DNA of 56,588 nt from JAIBCL01 sp031411695 (GCA_031411695.1 JANOBO010000188.1:1-56588); one strand, 5' to 3'; shown: positions 10,141 through 17,863, numbered from the stretch's first letter. The notes: a model not told the origin generated them from the letters alone. Translations and numbers: made by a program.

Positions 10141-10208
10141 GGGCCGAGTTTCCGGGTTACGACAAAATGGAGGAGTTCAAAAAGAGGTGCGCGCGCAGAT
10201 GGGCTGGC

Positions 10209-11141
10209 TCAATGCACGCCGATGCCCGCGAGATAGCGCTCGGCCTCCAACGCCGCGGCGCATCCCTGGCCTGCGGCGGTGATCGCCTGACGGTACACAT
10301 GGTCCGCCACGTCTCCCGCCGCGAAGAGGCCCTCCGTCTTCGTCAGCGTGCCGCGTGTCTGCACGATGTAGCCATTCTCATCGAGATCGACGAGCCCGCC
10401 GAGAAACTGCGAGTTCGGCACATGACCGATGGCCACAAACACACACTTCACCTCGAGATCGCTCTCCTCGCCAGTCACCAGGTTCTTCAGCTTCGCCGCA
10501 CGCATCTCGCCCTTCTCGTCCGTCAGGTACTCGCTCACCGTGCTGTTCCATACCGGCTTGATCTTCGGGTTTGCCAGCGCGCGCTCGGCCATGATTTTCG
10601 AGGCACGCAGTTCATCGCGCCGGTGGATGAGATACACGACGGACGCAAACTTCGTGAGGAACGAGGCCTCCTCGCACGCCGAGTCCCCGCCGCCGATCAC
10701 GCACACCGGCACGTTGCGGTAGAAGGCGCCATCACATGTGGCGCAGCTCGTGAGGCCGTGCCCGATGAGCTGCCTTTCGTTTGGCAGGCCGAGATGGCGC
10801 GGCGAGGCGCCCGTTGAGACGATCACAGAGCGTGCCTCGCGCACCGTGCCGTCCTCGGTGGTGACCTTGAAGTAGCCCTCGTTCGCCCTCACCACGGAGG
10901 TGACCATGGCGTACTCGATGCGCGTGCCGAAGCGTTCGGACTGCTCCTGCATGTTCATCATCAGCTCCGGGCCCATGATGCCTTTCGGGAAGCCGGGAAA
11001 GTTCTCCACCTCCGTCGTCGTCGTGAGCTGACCGCCCGGCATGTTGCCTGCGAGGATGAGCGGTTTCAAATTCGCGCGCGCGGCGTAGATGGCCGCCGTG
11101 TAGCCCGCGCAGCCGGTGCCGATGATGATGAGGTTTTCCAT
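10209..11141 (-). CDS. trxB: thioredoxin-disulfide reductase
   Basis: The 310-residue flavoprotein reduces thioredoxin with NADPH. It has the FAD loop IIGTGCAGYTAAIYAA at the N-terminus, the redox-active CATC motif (TSCATCDGAF, near residue 132), an NADP-binding loop VIGGGDSACEEA, and the C-terminal FAD motif GLFAAGDVAD. I chose ATG at 11141 (MENLIIIG). An upstream in-frame ATG at 11183 would add 14 residues not seen in the family. The length is typical. It is the first gene of the minus-strand group with the TerC and methyltransferase-like genes. Confidence 0.97.
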   Translation of the reverse strand: MENLIIIGTGCAGYTAAIYAARANLKPLILAGNMPGGQLTTTTEVENFPGFPKGIMGPELMMNMQEQSERFGTRIEYAMVTSVVRANEGYFKVTTEDGTVREARSVIVSTGASPRHLGLPNERQLIGHGLTSCATCDGAFYRNVPVCVIGGGDSACEEASFLTKFASVVYLIHRRDELRASKIMAERALANPKIKPVWNSTVSEYLTDEKGEMRAAKLKNLVTGEESDLEVKCVFVAIGHVPNSQFLGGLVDLDENGYIVQTRGTLTKTEGLFAAGDVADHVYRQAITAAGQGCAAALEAERYLAGIGVH

Positions 11142-11291
11142 GGGTGGTTGTTGAGGACGAAAAGAGTCGCGCACGATGACCAAGGCAGTCGCGCGGTCAA
11201 CCGTGGGATACGATCATCGTCCGGCGGGCGGGATGGATTGTTCCCCGTGTGGCAAAGACCTCCGGCAGCAGTCCGCGAACGGGATGTACTT

Positions 11292-11528
11292 CCCCCTCAC
11301 CCCAGCCCTCTCCCCGAGGGAGAGGGAGCATGAGGGCGCGGCGTCGGATAGCGACGATTTCTCCTCCTCCTCCTAGTCGAAGCAGCCGAGCACGAGCACG
11401 AGCACGAGGGCAAGGACAAGGACAAGGACAAGGACAAGGACAAGGACAAGGACGAGCACGAGCCCGAGGACAAAGACGAACGAGAATATCGAGCGCTAAC
11501 TAAATGGCAGTGGGGCAGGGGTGAGGGG
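11292..11528. repeat. MITE-like intergenic element with terminal inverted repeats
   Basis: The left end CCCCTCACCCCAGCCC (11293-11308) is matched, inverted, by GGGGCAGGGGTGAGGGG (11512-11528), differing at about one position. Next to the left end is a perfect 9-bp hairpin, CCCTCTCCC (11306-11314) with GGGAGAGGG (11318-11326). The core holds hexamer repeats. No transposase is present and no clear target duplication is visible. The 'CCCTCACCCCAGCCCTCTCCC' type of sequence is a familiar dispersed intergenic repeat in many bacteria, so a mobile or formerly mobile non-autonomous element is the likely explanation. Confidence 0.6.
11388..11466. repeat. hexanucleotide tandem repeats (GAGCAC, then AAGGAC x7)
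   Basis: Seven exact copies of AAGGAC run from 11412 to 11453. They are preceded by GAGCAC/GAGGGC units and followed by diverged units. The plus strand is almost pyrimidine-free at repeat positions apart from one C per unit. The array lies inside the MITE-like element. It is not in a credible reading frame, so it looks like a slippage-prone microsatellite, not coding DNA. Confidence 0.85.
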
Positions 11529-11641
11529 TGCGCGTTCGCCCGAACCATTGCGAAGTGCGTTGCTTGCGATTGCCTCATCTGCATTGGATTGAGTCTCCTC
11601 TGCGCTCTTCACCGTTCGGGCTCTCGTGACAAAGGGCCGGC

Positions 11642-12598
11642 TCACTTCCCGCCTCGACCGCGCAGATGGCGCACCACCACATCCGGGAAGTCCGTGAAGA
11701 GGCCGTCCACCTTGGCGTCATCAAACAGCACACGCAGCAGCGCCTCGGTTGACGCAGCCCACTTCGGCAGATCATCGGTGCGCAAAGTGTATGGATGGAC
11801 GACGAGCCCCGCCGCGTGCGCCGCCGCCGTGACTTGCGCGATGTTCTCGCTGATCGCCGGGCCGATCCCATCGGCGACCTTTGCGATCTCTTCCAAGGCC
11901 GGCCGCTCGCTCGTCACCTTCTCCCCTTTCTTGAATGCGCCCATGAGAAAAACCAGCCGGCCTTCCCATCCCAGCTCCGTGCGGATGCGCCGCAGCTCAT
12001 CAAACTCAAAGCACTGCACGATGCATGCGTCAGCCTTCGTCGCGTAACCATGGCGTTTTAAAATCGGCAGCACGATCCCGCTGATGTCGTGCCCCTCCGC
12101 GCGATGCCACTTCGGCTGCTTGATCTCCGGGTAAATGCCCGCCACGCGGCCCGTGCTGCGGTTCAGCCCCTTGATGAGCTGCAGCTCCTCCTCCAGCGTG
12201 GGGATCTGAAAAGAGGCCGCGCCTTTCGGAAAGCGTTTTGGATACACCTGCCGCCCGGTCTTCTCGCTGAAGCGCTCCGTCGCGCGCAGCTCCCGGATCT
12301 CCGCCAGCGTGAAGTCCAGCGCGTAGTAGCGGCCGTTGTCACGGTGCCGCCCCGGGAAGCGCGCGGCCACATCGCTGATCGTGTCGAGGTAAATGTCGTG
12401 CATCACCAACGGCACATCGTCTTTCGTCAGCACGATGTCCTGCTCGATGAAGTCCGCGCCCATCGCGTGCGCCATCGCCTTGGCCTCCAGCGTGTGCTCC
12501 GGCAGATAGCCGCTGGCACCGCGATGCGCGATGACGACTGGCTGCGCCGCCGCCGGCCATGCCAGCGCGCCTGCGAAAAGAAGTGAGTTCCTGATCAT
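11642..12598 (-). CDS. glpQ: glycerophosphodiester phosphodiesterase, secreted
   Basis: The 318-residue enzyme hydrolyses glycerophosphodiesters to glycerol-3-phosphate plus an alcohol. It begins with a signal peptide (MIRNSLLFAGALAWPAAAQ). The catalytic start of the GDPD barrel, VVIAHRGASGYLPEHT, follows immediately, then the metal-binding EQDIVLTKDDVPLVMHD segment, then C-terminal GLFTDFPD. This is the periplasmic GlpQ type. ATG at 12598 overlaps the glpT stop as ATGA, indicating translational coupling, and its start beside the signal peptide supports it over longer frames. The gene set imports and degrades deacylated phospholipid headgroups. Confidence 0.95.
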   Translation of the reverse strand: MIRNSLLFAGALAWPAAAQPVVIAHRGASGYLPEHTLEAKAMAHAMGADFIEQDIVLTKDDVPLVMHDIYLDTISDVAARFPGRHRDNGRYYALDFTLAEIRELRATERFSEKTGRQVYPKRFPKGAASFQIPTLEEELQLIKGLNRSTGRVAGIYPEIKQPKWHRAEGHDISGIVLPILKRHGYATKADACIVQCFEFDELRRIRTELGWEGRLVFLMGAFKKGEKVTSERPALEEIAKVADGIGPAISENIAQVTAAAHAAGLVVHPYTLRTDDLPKWAASTEALLRVLFDDAKVDGLFTDFPDVVVRHLRGRGGK

Positions 12599-13953
12599 GA
12601 TGAAGGTGTGCCCGAGGTCGTTGAGCTTTCCGCGCGATGCCCCAGCGTCAAGGCGCTGAACACCATCGTCAGCACCGCGCACACGCACATCGTCACGATC
12701 ACACCGCCCCAGCCCCAGTGATCCGCGATCCAGCCCACGCCGGTGCCCGCCAGCGCCGAGCCAAACACATAGCCGAAAAAACCCGTGAACCCCGCCGCCG
12801 TCCCCGCCGCCTTTTTCGGCACCATGTCCAGCGCCTGCAGCCCGATCAGCATGATCGGCCCGTAGATGAAGAAGCCGATGGTGATCAGCGCCGCTTGGTC
12901 GATCCACAGCGGCCCGTTCCGGTTCAGTCCGTACGCGATGAGGCCCAGCAGCGTCGGGATCATGAACAGGATCGTCGCCGGCGCGCGCCGCGATTTGAAC
13001 ACCTTGTCCGACATCCATCCGCATAGGATCGTCCCCGGCACCGCCGACCACTCAAACAGCGCCCACGCCGTGCTGGATTGCTGAAAGGAAAAATGCTTCG
13101 CCGTCTGCAAGTACGTCGGGATCCAGTCCACCACCCCGTAGCGCACGAAATAGACGAACGCGTTCGCCACCGCGATGGCCCACAGCAAGCGGTTCCCCAG
13201 CACGTGCTCCAGGAAAATCTCGCGGAAGGTGAAGGTCCGCTCGTGCTCCGCGCTGTAGCTCGGCGGGTAGTCGCCCTTCCACACTTCTATGGGCGGCAGG
13301 CCGCAGCTCTGCGGCGTGTCCCGGATCAAGAGAAACGCCACCACCGCCACCCCCGAGGACACCATCGCGTTGAAATAAAACTTCGCGCCCCAGTCCCCGA
13401 ACAGCATCACCCCCGCCAGCGCGATGGTGGCCACCAGCGCCCCGCCCACATTGTGCGCCACATTCCATATCGATACCGCCCGGCCGCGCTCCCGGGTGCT
13501 GAACCAATGCACCATCGTCTTCCCGCACGGCGCCCAGCCCATGCCGTTGCACCACCCGTTCAGCGCCTGCAGCACCACCATCACCGTCAGCGAGAGATAC
13601 ACCTCCCGCACCAGCCCGAACACAAACATCACCGCGCAGGAGAGCAGCAGACCCAGCGGCAGGAAAAAGCGCGGATTGCTCCGGTCCGACACGCTGCCCA
13701 TCAGGAACTTGGAAAAACCGTACGCCACCGACAGCCCCGTCATCGCCGAGCCGAGCTGCGCCTTTGAGTACTGCGGGTAGTCTCGCAGGATGTCCGGCAT
13801 CGCCAGCGAGAAATTCTTCCGCACCAGGTAGTAGCCCGCGTAGCCGATGAAGATGCCCAGGAACACCTGGAGCCGCAGCCGCCTGTATTCCGCATCCACA
13901 CGCTCCGGCGGCAGAGGTGGGATGGCCGGAGCGGGCTTCAAAAAGGAAATCAT
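12595..13953 (-). CDS. glpT: glycerol-3-phosphate:phosphate antiporter
   Basis: The 452-residue protein belongs to the organophosphate:Pi antiporter family of the major facilitator superfamily, with about 12 membrane helices. It matches GlpT over its whole length: SFLKPAPAIPPLP start, GYAGYYLVRKNFSLAMP, GFSKFLMGSVSDRSNPRFFLP, GMGWAPCGKTMVHW, DTPQSCGLPPIE, and PKKAAGTAAGFTGFFGY. The start at 13953 gives the usual N-terminus; further upstream codons are Arg-rich and unlike the family. It overlaps glpQ by 4 bp (ATGA). With GlpQ it forms a scavenging route: GlpQ makes glycerol-3-phosphate in the periplasm and GlpT imports it. Confidence 0.97.
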   Translation of the reverse strand: MISFLKPAPAIPPLPPERVDAEYRRLRLQVFLGIFIGYAGYYLVRKNFSLAMPDILRDYPQYSKAQLGSAMTGLSVAYGFSKFLMGSVSDRSNPRFFLPLGLLLSCAVMFVFGLVREVYLSLTVMVVLQALNGWCNGMGWAPCGKTMVHWFSTRERGRAVSIWNVAHNVGGALVATIALAGVMLFGDWGAKFYFNAMVSSGVAVVAFLLIRDTPQSCGLPPIEVWKGDYPPSYSAEHERTFTFREIFLEHVLGNRLLWAIAVANAFVYFVRYGVVDWIPTYLQTAKHFSFQQSSTAWALFEWSAVPGTILCGWMSDKVFKSRRAPATILFMIPTLLGLIAYGLNRNGPLWIDQAALITIGFFIYGPIMLIGLQALDMVPKKAAGTAAGFTGFFGYVFGSALAGTGVGWIADHWGWGGVIVTMCVCAVLTMVFSALTLGHRAESSTTSGTPSS

Positions 13954-14068
13954 GCGCCCCGCATCCTGACAGACCCGCCCGCGCCGCGTCAACCCAGATT
14001 CATTCCGCATCACGGCCCCAACGCGCCGCAAGGTCTGCTGGAGCGATCAGACACGCGTGCCGACGCGT

Positions 14069-14131
14069 GGGAGCACGGGCGGCCCGCCCGTCGAATTCGG
14101 CGGCCCGCCGCATTCATCGAGCGCAGCGAGC
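14069..14131 (+). repeat. structured dispersed repeat, copy A
   Basis: This 63-bp unit contains two consecutive palindromes: a 17-mer centred at 14083 (ACGGGCG ... CGCCCGT) and a 23-mer at 14093-14115 (GAATTCGGCGG ... CCGCATTC). A conserved tail ATCGAGCGCAGCGAGC follows. A second copy in the opposite orientation lies at 14316-14378. The two are 54/63 identical and all differences preserve or restore base pairing. It resembles REP-type repeats. Confidence 0.8.
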
Positions 14132-14315
14132 CCACGCAGACGGACGCATGTGCGCACTCGACACCGCAGTGGATTCTCGATGATGCGCCAGCAGCCTCAT
14201 CGCGTGCTGCAAAGTGTCCACACCGAGACAGGGGGCTGACCGAATCCCGCGCCGCCGCTGGCGCAAGGTAGGATACCCGGGGAGGAATCGACGCAGGGGG
14301 AGTCCTTCCGCACGT

Positions 14316-14378
14316 GCTCGCTGCGCTCGATGTTTTTGGCGGGCCGCCAAAAACGACAGGCGGGCCGCCTGTGCTCCC
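14316..14378 (-). repeat. structured dispersed repeat, copy B (inverted relative to copy A)
   Basis: Read on the minus strand this unit aligns end to end with copy A without gaps. Its palindromes are ACAGGCG ... CGCCTGT and a perfect GTTTTTGGCGG ... CCGCCAAAAAC. The 184 bp between the copies (14132-14315) show no gene. Together the copies form a large inverted repeat. Confidence 0.8.
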
Positions 14379-14756
14379 ATTTTCCGGCGCGCCGCACAAA
14401 TCCTGCCGATGCCCTGACCAACACGCAATTTTCGGCCATCAAGGATTTATTGTCTGCAAGTCATCGGGCACGACCTGCATGCCCCTTTGCCTCACCCTGT
14501 AAGCGCGATCCACGAAATCCGCATCGCCGGCAAAATAAACCTTGGAAAGCGAAGAGGTTTTCGATAGCCTCACATTAAATGTCGGCTGCACTCCCATGCG
14601 ACTCGCCCTTCCATCGCGGTGGAACGCGCCGGGCATGCGGTGTGGAGGCTCGGGAAACGGATCGCTTTTCGACTCCGCCCGCAGAAGGAAAGTGTGCCGA
14701 TGCGGCCGCACGCGGGATGAGGAAAGGCGCTTTGGGCCGCGTTCCAGCCTCGGATT

Positions 14757-14984
14757 CTGCGGCAGGAGACCCGTCTCCCGCCGCTGGAGACCGGTCTCCT
14801 GTCGCATTCCGGTCATCTCCTGCCGCTGGAGACGCGTCTCCCGCCGCATTTCGGCCATCTCCTACCGTTGGAGACTCGTCTCCTGTCGCATTTCGGCGAT
14901 CTCCTGCCGCTGGAGATCCATCTCCAACGGCATTTCGGTCGTCTCCTGCGGCAGGAGATCAGTCTCCCGGCGCAGGTTTCCGCC
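14757..14984. repeat. 42-bp tandem array of covarying palindromes
   Basis: The 14-bp palindrome GGAGAY-NN-RTCTCC recurs at 14786, 14828, 14870, 14912 and 14954, exactly 42 bp apart. A further copy lies half a period earlier at 14765. The segments between contain a conserved CGCATTTCGG and a CTCC that could pair with the next GGAG. The last base of the arm changes in concert (C with G, or T with A at 14912; T with G at 14954). Because 42 is a multiple of three, several frames stay open on both strands, but none looks like a real protein. Confidence 0.85.
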
Positions 14985-15035
14985 GGTTTTGCCGGGGCGC
15001 AGCCACTTTTGCCCGTCATTCACCCCAAATCAGCC

Positions 15036-15905
15036 ATGCAAACCCTACATTGGGACGCTATAAATCCCCTAACAGGCCAACCTTTTACGTGGGACGATCC
15101 GAATTTACGATGGGGTGACCCGAGTTACTACCTAGAACCCGGCGATCCTGAATTTGTCCCTTACACCAGCACCCCCGCAATCCAACCCAAAAAGAAAGCC
15201 AAATCCATGAAACACCAACAATACTACCCCACCCGAGCCGCCGAACAGGTCCAGTGGCTGGAGAACTTTGCCGGAAAAATCTCCAACTACACCGCCGTGC
15301 TTGGTCTCGATGCCGCGCGGGTGGCAGACATCATCAAGGACGCGCGCTGGGTGGCCTACACCATCGGGCCGTGGCTCACGGCGGTGCGCGCCTGGAATCT
15401 GAGTTGCACCCAAGCCGCCAAAGAGGTGCAGACGGGCAGCGGCGGGCTGGTGGCCCTGCCAGTGTTCACCGCGCCGGCTCTTCCGGCCGGCACCGTCGCC
15501 CGGCCGCAGGGCGGCCTGGACCGCATCTTCGACCTCGTGGCCGAGATCAAGGAGAACAACAACTGCGGGGATGCCCTGTGCGCCGACCTGCGCATCCATG
15601 GCACCGGCGACACACCGCCAGATTTCAACGTGCTCTCCCCCGTGCTGGACCTGGTGCTCAGTGGCAACATCATCAAGGTCGGCTGGGGTTGGGAGGGCCA
15701 CGGCAAGTGGCTCGACCAGTGCGAGATCCAGGTGGACCGCGGCCAAGGCTGGCAAATGCTCACCTACGACACCACTCCCGGCTACAACGACACCCAACCG
15801 CACCCCGCCACCCTCACGCAGTGGAAATACCGCGCCATCTACCGCGTGGACGACGCCCAAGTCGGCCAATGGAGCCCGGTCGTCACCATTGCTGTCGGAG
15901 GTTAA
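15036..15905 (+). CDS. hypothetical protein with C-terminal fibronectin III-like domain
   Basis: The 289-residue protein has a short Trp/Pro/Asp-rich N-terminus (MQTLHWDAINPLTG, WDDPNLRWGDPSYYLEPGDP), a helical middle (about 60-190, containing DARWVAYTIGPWL) and a C-terminal segment (about 215-289) that looks like a fibronectin III-type beta-sandwich (WKYRAIYRV ... VGQWSPVVTIAV). I recall this architecture as recurrent and uncharacterised in Verrucomicrobia. I chose ATG 15036; the frame also stays open upstream through the palindrome array, and ATG 15208 (MKHQQYYPT) is an alternative. No signal peptide is clear. Function unknown. Confidence 0.75.
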   Translation: MQTLHWDAINPLTGQPFTWDDPNLRWGDPSYYLEPGDPEFVPYTSTPAIQPKKKAKSMKHQQYYPTRAAEQVQWLENFAGKISNYTAVLGLDAARVADIIKDARWVAYTIGPWLTAVRAWNLSCTQAAKEVQTGSGGLVALPVFTAPALPAGTVARPQGGLDRIFDLVAEIKENNNCGDALCADLRIHGTGDTPPDFNVLSPVLDLVLSGNIIKVGWGWEGHGKWLDQCEIQVDRGQGWQMLTYDTTPGYNDTQPHPATLTQWKYRAIYRVDDAQVGQWSPVVTIAVGG

Positions 15906-15921
15906 AACAGCGCACGCCCGT

Positions 15922-15951
15922 CCCGAAAGGAAGCGAGAGCTTCCTTCCGGG
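15922..15951 (+). terminator. hairpin after the 289-aa gene (terminator-like, no T-tract)
   Basis: CCCGAAAGGAAGC at 15922-15934 pairs with GCTTCCTTCCGGG at 15939-15951 with one mismatch and a GAGA loop. It lies 17 bp after the stop at 15905. No run of T follows, so it may stabilise the 3' end or act in factor-dependent termination. This placement separates the 15036 gene from the small genes that follow. Confidence 0.5.
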
Positions 15952-16076
15952 GGGCAACATCATCTCCCCACGTCTCGGCAGAACCTATTTAGAACCTTGA
16001 CACCACTGGCCGGTAAAACTCACGATTTTGGTTGTGAGCTAGCCGCCACCTATTCAACATTTTCAGACCAAAAAAC

Positions 16077-16301
16077 ATGAACCACTACCAATGCGAGAAA
16101 TGCGGAACCGTAATCAAAAGCGGCTCGACGCCCAACACCAACGGATGTCCGAAAGGCTTCCCACATAAATGGCACAGCCTCGGCCCTGTCGGGGCGAGCA
16201 ACTATCAATGTAACAAGTGCGGAACCGTCGTCGACACCGTCTCAACACCCTCGGCAAATGGATGCCCAAAAGGCTTTCCCCACAAGTGGTCCAAGCTATA
16301 A
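16077..16301 (+). CDS. small duplicated zinc-ribbon protein
   Basis: The 74-residue protein consists of two near-identical halves: YQCEKCGTVIKSGSTPNTNG and YQCNKCGTVVDTVSTPSANG, each followed by CPKGFPHKW. Each half offers a Cys-x2-Cys pair, a further Cys and a His, suitable for one zinc. Such small zinc ribbons often bind nucleic acid or partner proteins, but no role can be assigned. The next gene begins 5 bp after its stop, so the two are probably co-transcribed. The internal duplication at residue level argues that this short frame is real. Confidence 0.75.
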   Translation: MNHYQCEKCGTVIKSGSTPNTNGCPKGFPHKWHSLGPVGASNYQCNKCGTVVDTVSTPSANGCPKGFPHKWSKL

Positions 16302-16306
16302 CCGCC

Positions 16307-16852
16307 ATGAATCGGATCACGCCGCAGCAGTTTCGGACGGCATTTCTGCAAGTGGCATCGGCCGCGCAGGAAGAGTGCTTGGGCCACTGGGACGTTAGGC
16401 CAAGGTACACGTTATATATGCGCGAAACGATTCTTCAAAGAATCGCGCCACTTTTGGGGATACAGGTTTACCCGTGGGACTACTACACGCTGGATTGCGT
16501 CTATTTTGCCGAACGGGACACTGAGTACTTTGGCGCTCAGTCCAACTATGCGAAGTGCCTCAGCATCGCTCTTGAACACGAAAACGACATCCGCGGAACG
16601 GCCATCGAGATGAACAAACTTCAATTGTTCAACGCGCCTTTGAAGGTTCTCATCACATACACCGCCTGCGCGGTCCAGCGCGCAACGTATCTTGAGCACT
16701 ACACTAAGATCGTAGAGGCTGCGGACATCTTCGGTGACTTTGCATCGCTGCGCCGACAACTTGTCATCTTTGGCAGTCGGGACGACTGCACCGCCTACTG
16801 GCACTTTTACGTTTACGAGGGAGGCGGCTTCCGTGAACTCCAAGTGGACTAA
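16307..16852 (+). CDS. hypothetical protein, possible PD-(D/E)XK nuclease-like fold
   Basis: The 181-residue protein is not firmly recognised. Its centre reads LDCVYFAERD, then LSIALEHENDIRG, then IEMNKLQLFNAPLKVLITYT. That spacing of acidic residues followed by Lys and a hydrophobic strand is reminiscent of restriction-endonuclease-like folds, in which an Asp, an (E/D)-x-(K/E) and a following Lys hold the metal. This is a resemblance only. I used ATG 16307, 5 bp after the zinc-ribbon stop. ATG 16418 is a possible later start. No signal peptide or membrane segment is present. Confidence 0.6.
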   Translation: MNRITPQQFRTAFLQVASAAQEECLGHWDVRPRYTLYMRETILQRIAPLLGIQVYPWDYYTLDCVYFAERDTEYFGAQSNYAKCLSIALEHENDIRGTAIEMNKLQLFNAPLKVLITYTACAVQRATYLEHYTKIVEAADIFGDFASLRRQLVIFGSRDDCTAYWHFYVYEGGGFRELQVD

Positions 16853-16997
16853 CGAATCGAAAGCGGACAAAGCTTTTGCTTGGGCAAACACGGACGAAAC
16901 CGGCGCGGTTCAATATCTCTCCGTCCTGGGCATTCCGCCAAGCATTTCACCACGGGAAGCCGTTCAACCTGCCATCGTGAGCGGTGCTCAGAAATGA
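16833..16997 (+). CDS. small hypothetical protein (GTG start), uncertain
   Basis: A 54-residue frame starting at GTG 16833 overlaps the end of the preceding gene by 20 bp and reads VNSKWTNESKADKAFAWANT with a Pro-rich tail. Composition is protein-like, and the frame fits neatly between its neighbours (7 bp before the next start). No family is recognised and the start is a guess. Confidence 0.3.
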   Translation: MNSKWTNESKADKAFAWANTDETGAVQYLSVLGIPPSISPREAVQPAIVSGAQK

Positions 16998-17004
16998 ATC
17001 ATAA

Positions 17005-17223
17005 ATGTATCCCTTGACTCCAGAACCTCCGAATTGGGACATGCTCTATGCCATCGGGCTGGCGTGCGTGGCTATCACCGTGCCGATAGTGTTTGTAATC
17101 TACCTAATTTTAGAAGCTCTCCGTCTTCACACCCCTGCTTTTTGGTTGAAACACAATGCGATCACCGGGAGCGTGGGCGCTTACTGCTCTGGGCGTCATA
17201 CTAATGCTCGCCAGGTGCGATAG
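17005..17223 (+). CDS. small single-pass membrane protein, uncertain
   Basis: The 72-residue frame has one clear hydrophobic segment (about residues 13-36, LYAIGLACVAITVPIVFVIYLILEAL) shown here only as a position guide: start LYAIG, end ILEAL. No family is recognised. Its 3' part overlaps another small frame starting at 17156, so one of the two may be spurious or the pair may be coupled. Confidence 0.4.
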   Translation: MYPLTPEPPNWDMLYAIGLACVAITVPIVFVIYLILEALRLHTPAFWLKHNAITGSVGAYCSGRHTNARQVR

Positions 17224-17287
17224 ACAACACGAAGTGGAAGCCCGGAAGAAGGAGTGGCGCAATCCTTCTTATCTGAGATTTCGATGA
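17156..17287 (+). CDS. very small hydrophobic-leader peptide, uncertain
   Basis: A 43-residue frame starts MRSPGAWALTALG, has a short hydrophobic stretch ending MLARC, and then a charged tail (DRQHEVEARKKEW). It resembles a lipoprotein or exported small peptide, though Arg before the Cys is not a good lipobox. It overlaps the end of the 17005 frame in another phase. No homologue is recognised. Confidence 0.3.
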   Translation: MRSPGAWALTALGVILMLARCDRQHEVEARKKEWRNPSYLRFR

Positions 17288-17401
17288 AGGCCACGCAAGT
17301 TAGGACACTACCAACGAATCACCAATGCATCCTGCTCGCAACGGTCCTCTACTTTTGAAATGAATGTAGCGTTGCTACGAGCACCCCGACATAAGCGTCA
17401 A

Positions 17402-17761
17402 ATGAGCAATACGGAACACACACGAGTGAATCGCTGGCCCCTTCGGCTCGTTGGGTTCTTCGCTGTTGTTTTGTCGTTGGTTGCCGGACTGCTATTCGTG
17501 CGCATCGTCTTCTTGAAGTCGCACCTTTCCGCCTCGCGGTCCGTCACAACCTCGCTAATTGTAGGCCAGCCGGCCGCAGATATTCAGATGAGATTGGCAC
17601 GCGTTGCGACCGAGATCCAATCCAGCAAGGAACTCGACTTCGGTGCTGCTCCTTACTCTGCCGAGGCTTTGTATTTTTCCCACGGCATCTTCATGATTCG
17701 CGTCGGAACATCGAACGGCCTCGTCACAGATTTCGACATTCGGAAGTTTGAATTTAAATGA
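17402..17761 (+). CDS. hypothetical membrane-anchored protein
   Basis: The 119-residue protein (MSNTEHTRVNRW start) has one N-terminal membrane helix at about residues 13-34. A 75-residue extracytoplasmic part follows, with a KSHLSASRSVTTSL linker and an alternating beta-like pattern to the end (GIFMIRVG ... VTDFDIRKFEFK). No family is recognised. It is the last of the run of short plus-strand genes starting at 16077. An upstream in-frame ATG at 17360 would place 14 basic residues before the chosen start. Confidence 0.55.
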   Translation: MSNTEHTRVNRWPLRLVGFFAVVLSLVAGLLFVRIVFLKSHLSASRSVTTSLIVGQPAADIQMRLARVATEIQSSKELDFGAAPYSAEALYFSHGIFMIRVGTSNGLVTDFDIRKFEFK

Positions 17762-17863
17762 TCGCGCCGCTGTTTGGCAGGCAGGCTTTCGCCTTGGTCG
17801 TGTCCCGTGCTGTTTGACAAAATTCACTTTCCAAGCGCGGCCCTTCCAGCACGGTAGGCGGCC

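Larger units (their letters stand above)
13954..15035. other. 1.1-kb gene-poor region between glpT and the 289-aa gene
   Basis: No reading frame here resembles a protein. The region holds the inverted pair of structured repeats (14069-14131, 14316-14378) and, after about 380 bp of unassigned sequence, the 42-bp-period palindrome array (14757-14984). The promoter of glpT must lie at its left end and that of the 15036 gene at its right end, but I see no convincing -35/-10 pair. Confidence 0.6.

Noticed and set aside
10141..10208. yybP-ykoY manganese riboswitch upstream of the TerC-family gene
   Set aside because: The 68-bp spacer shows none of the conserved riboswitch core.
14757..14984. CRISPR array
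   Set aside because: The units are contiguous degenerate repeats without unique spacers, and no cas gene is near.
14439..15118. Overlapping open frames on both strands across the 42-bp array
   Set aside because: A 42-bp period keeps all frames open by chance once one unit lacks stops. The translations are low-complexity 14-residue repeats with no domain, and the DNA-level palindromes explain the conservation better.
16290..17310. Integron cassette array with attC sites
   Set aside because: Pieces such as GTTAGGC (about 16394) and TAACGAATC (about 16850) look like attC ends, and small same-strand genes fit a cassette array. But no paired RYYYAAC/GTTRRRY boxes with an intervening palindrome were found, and no integron integrase is in the window.
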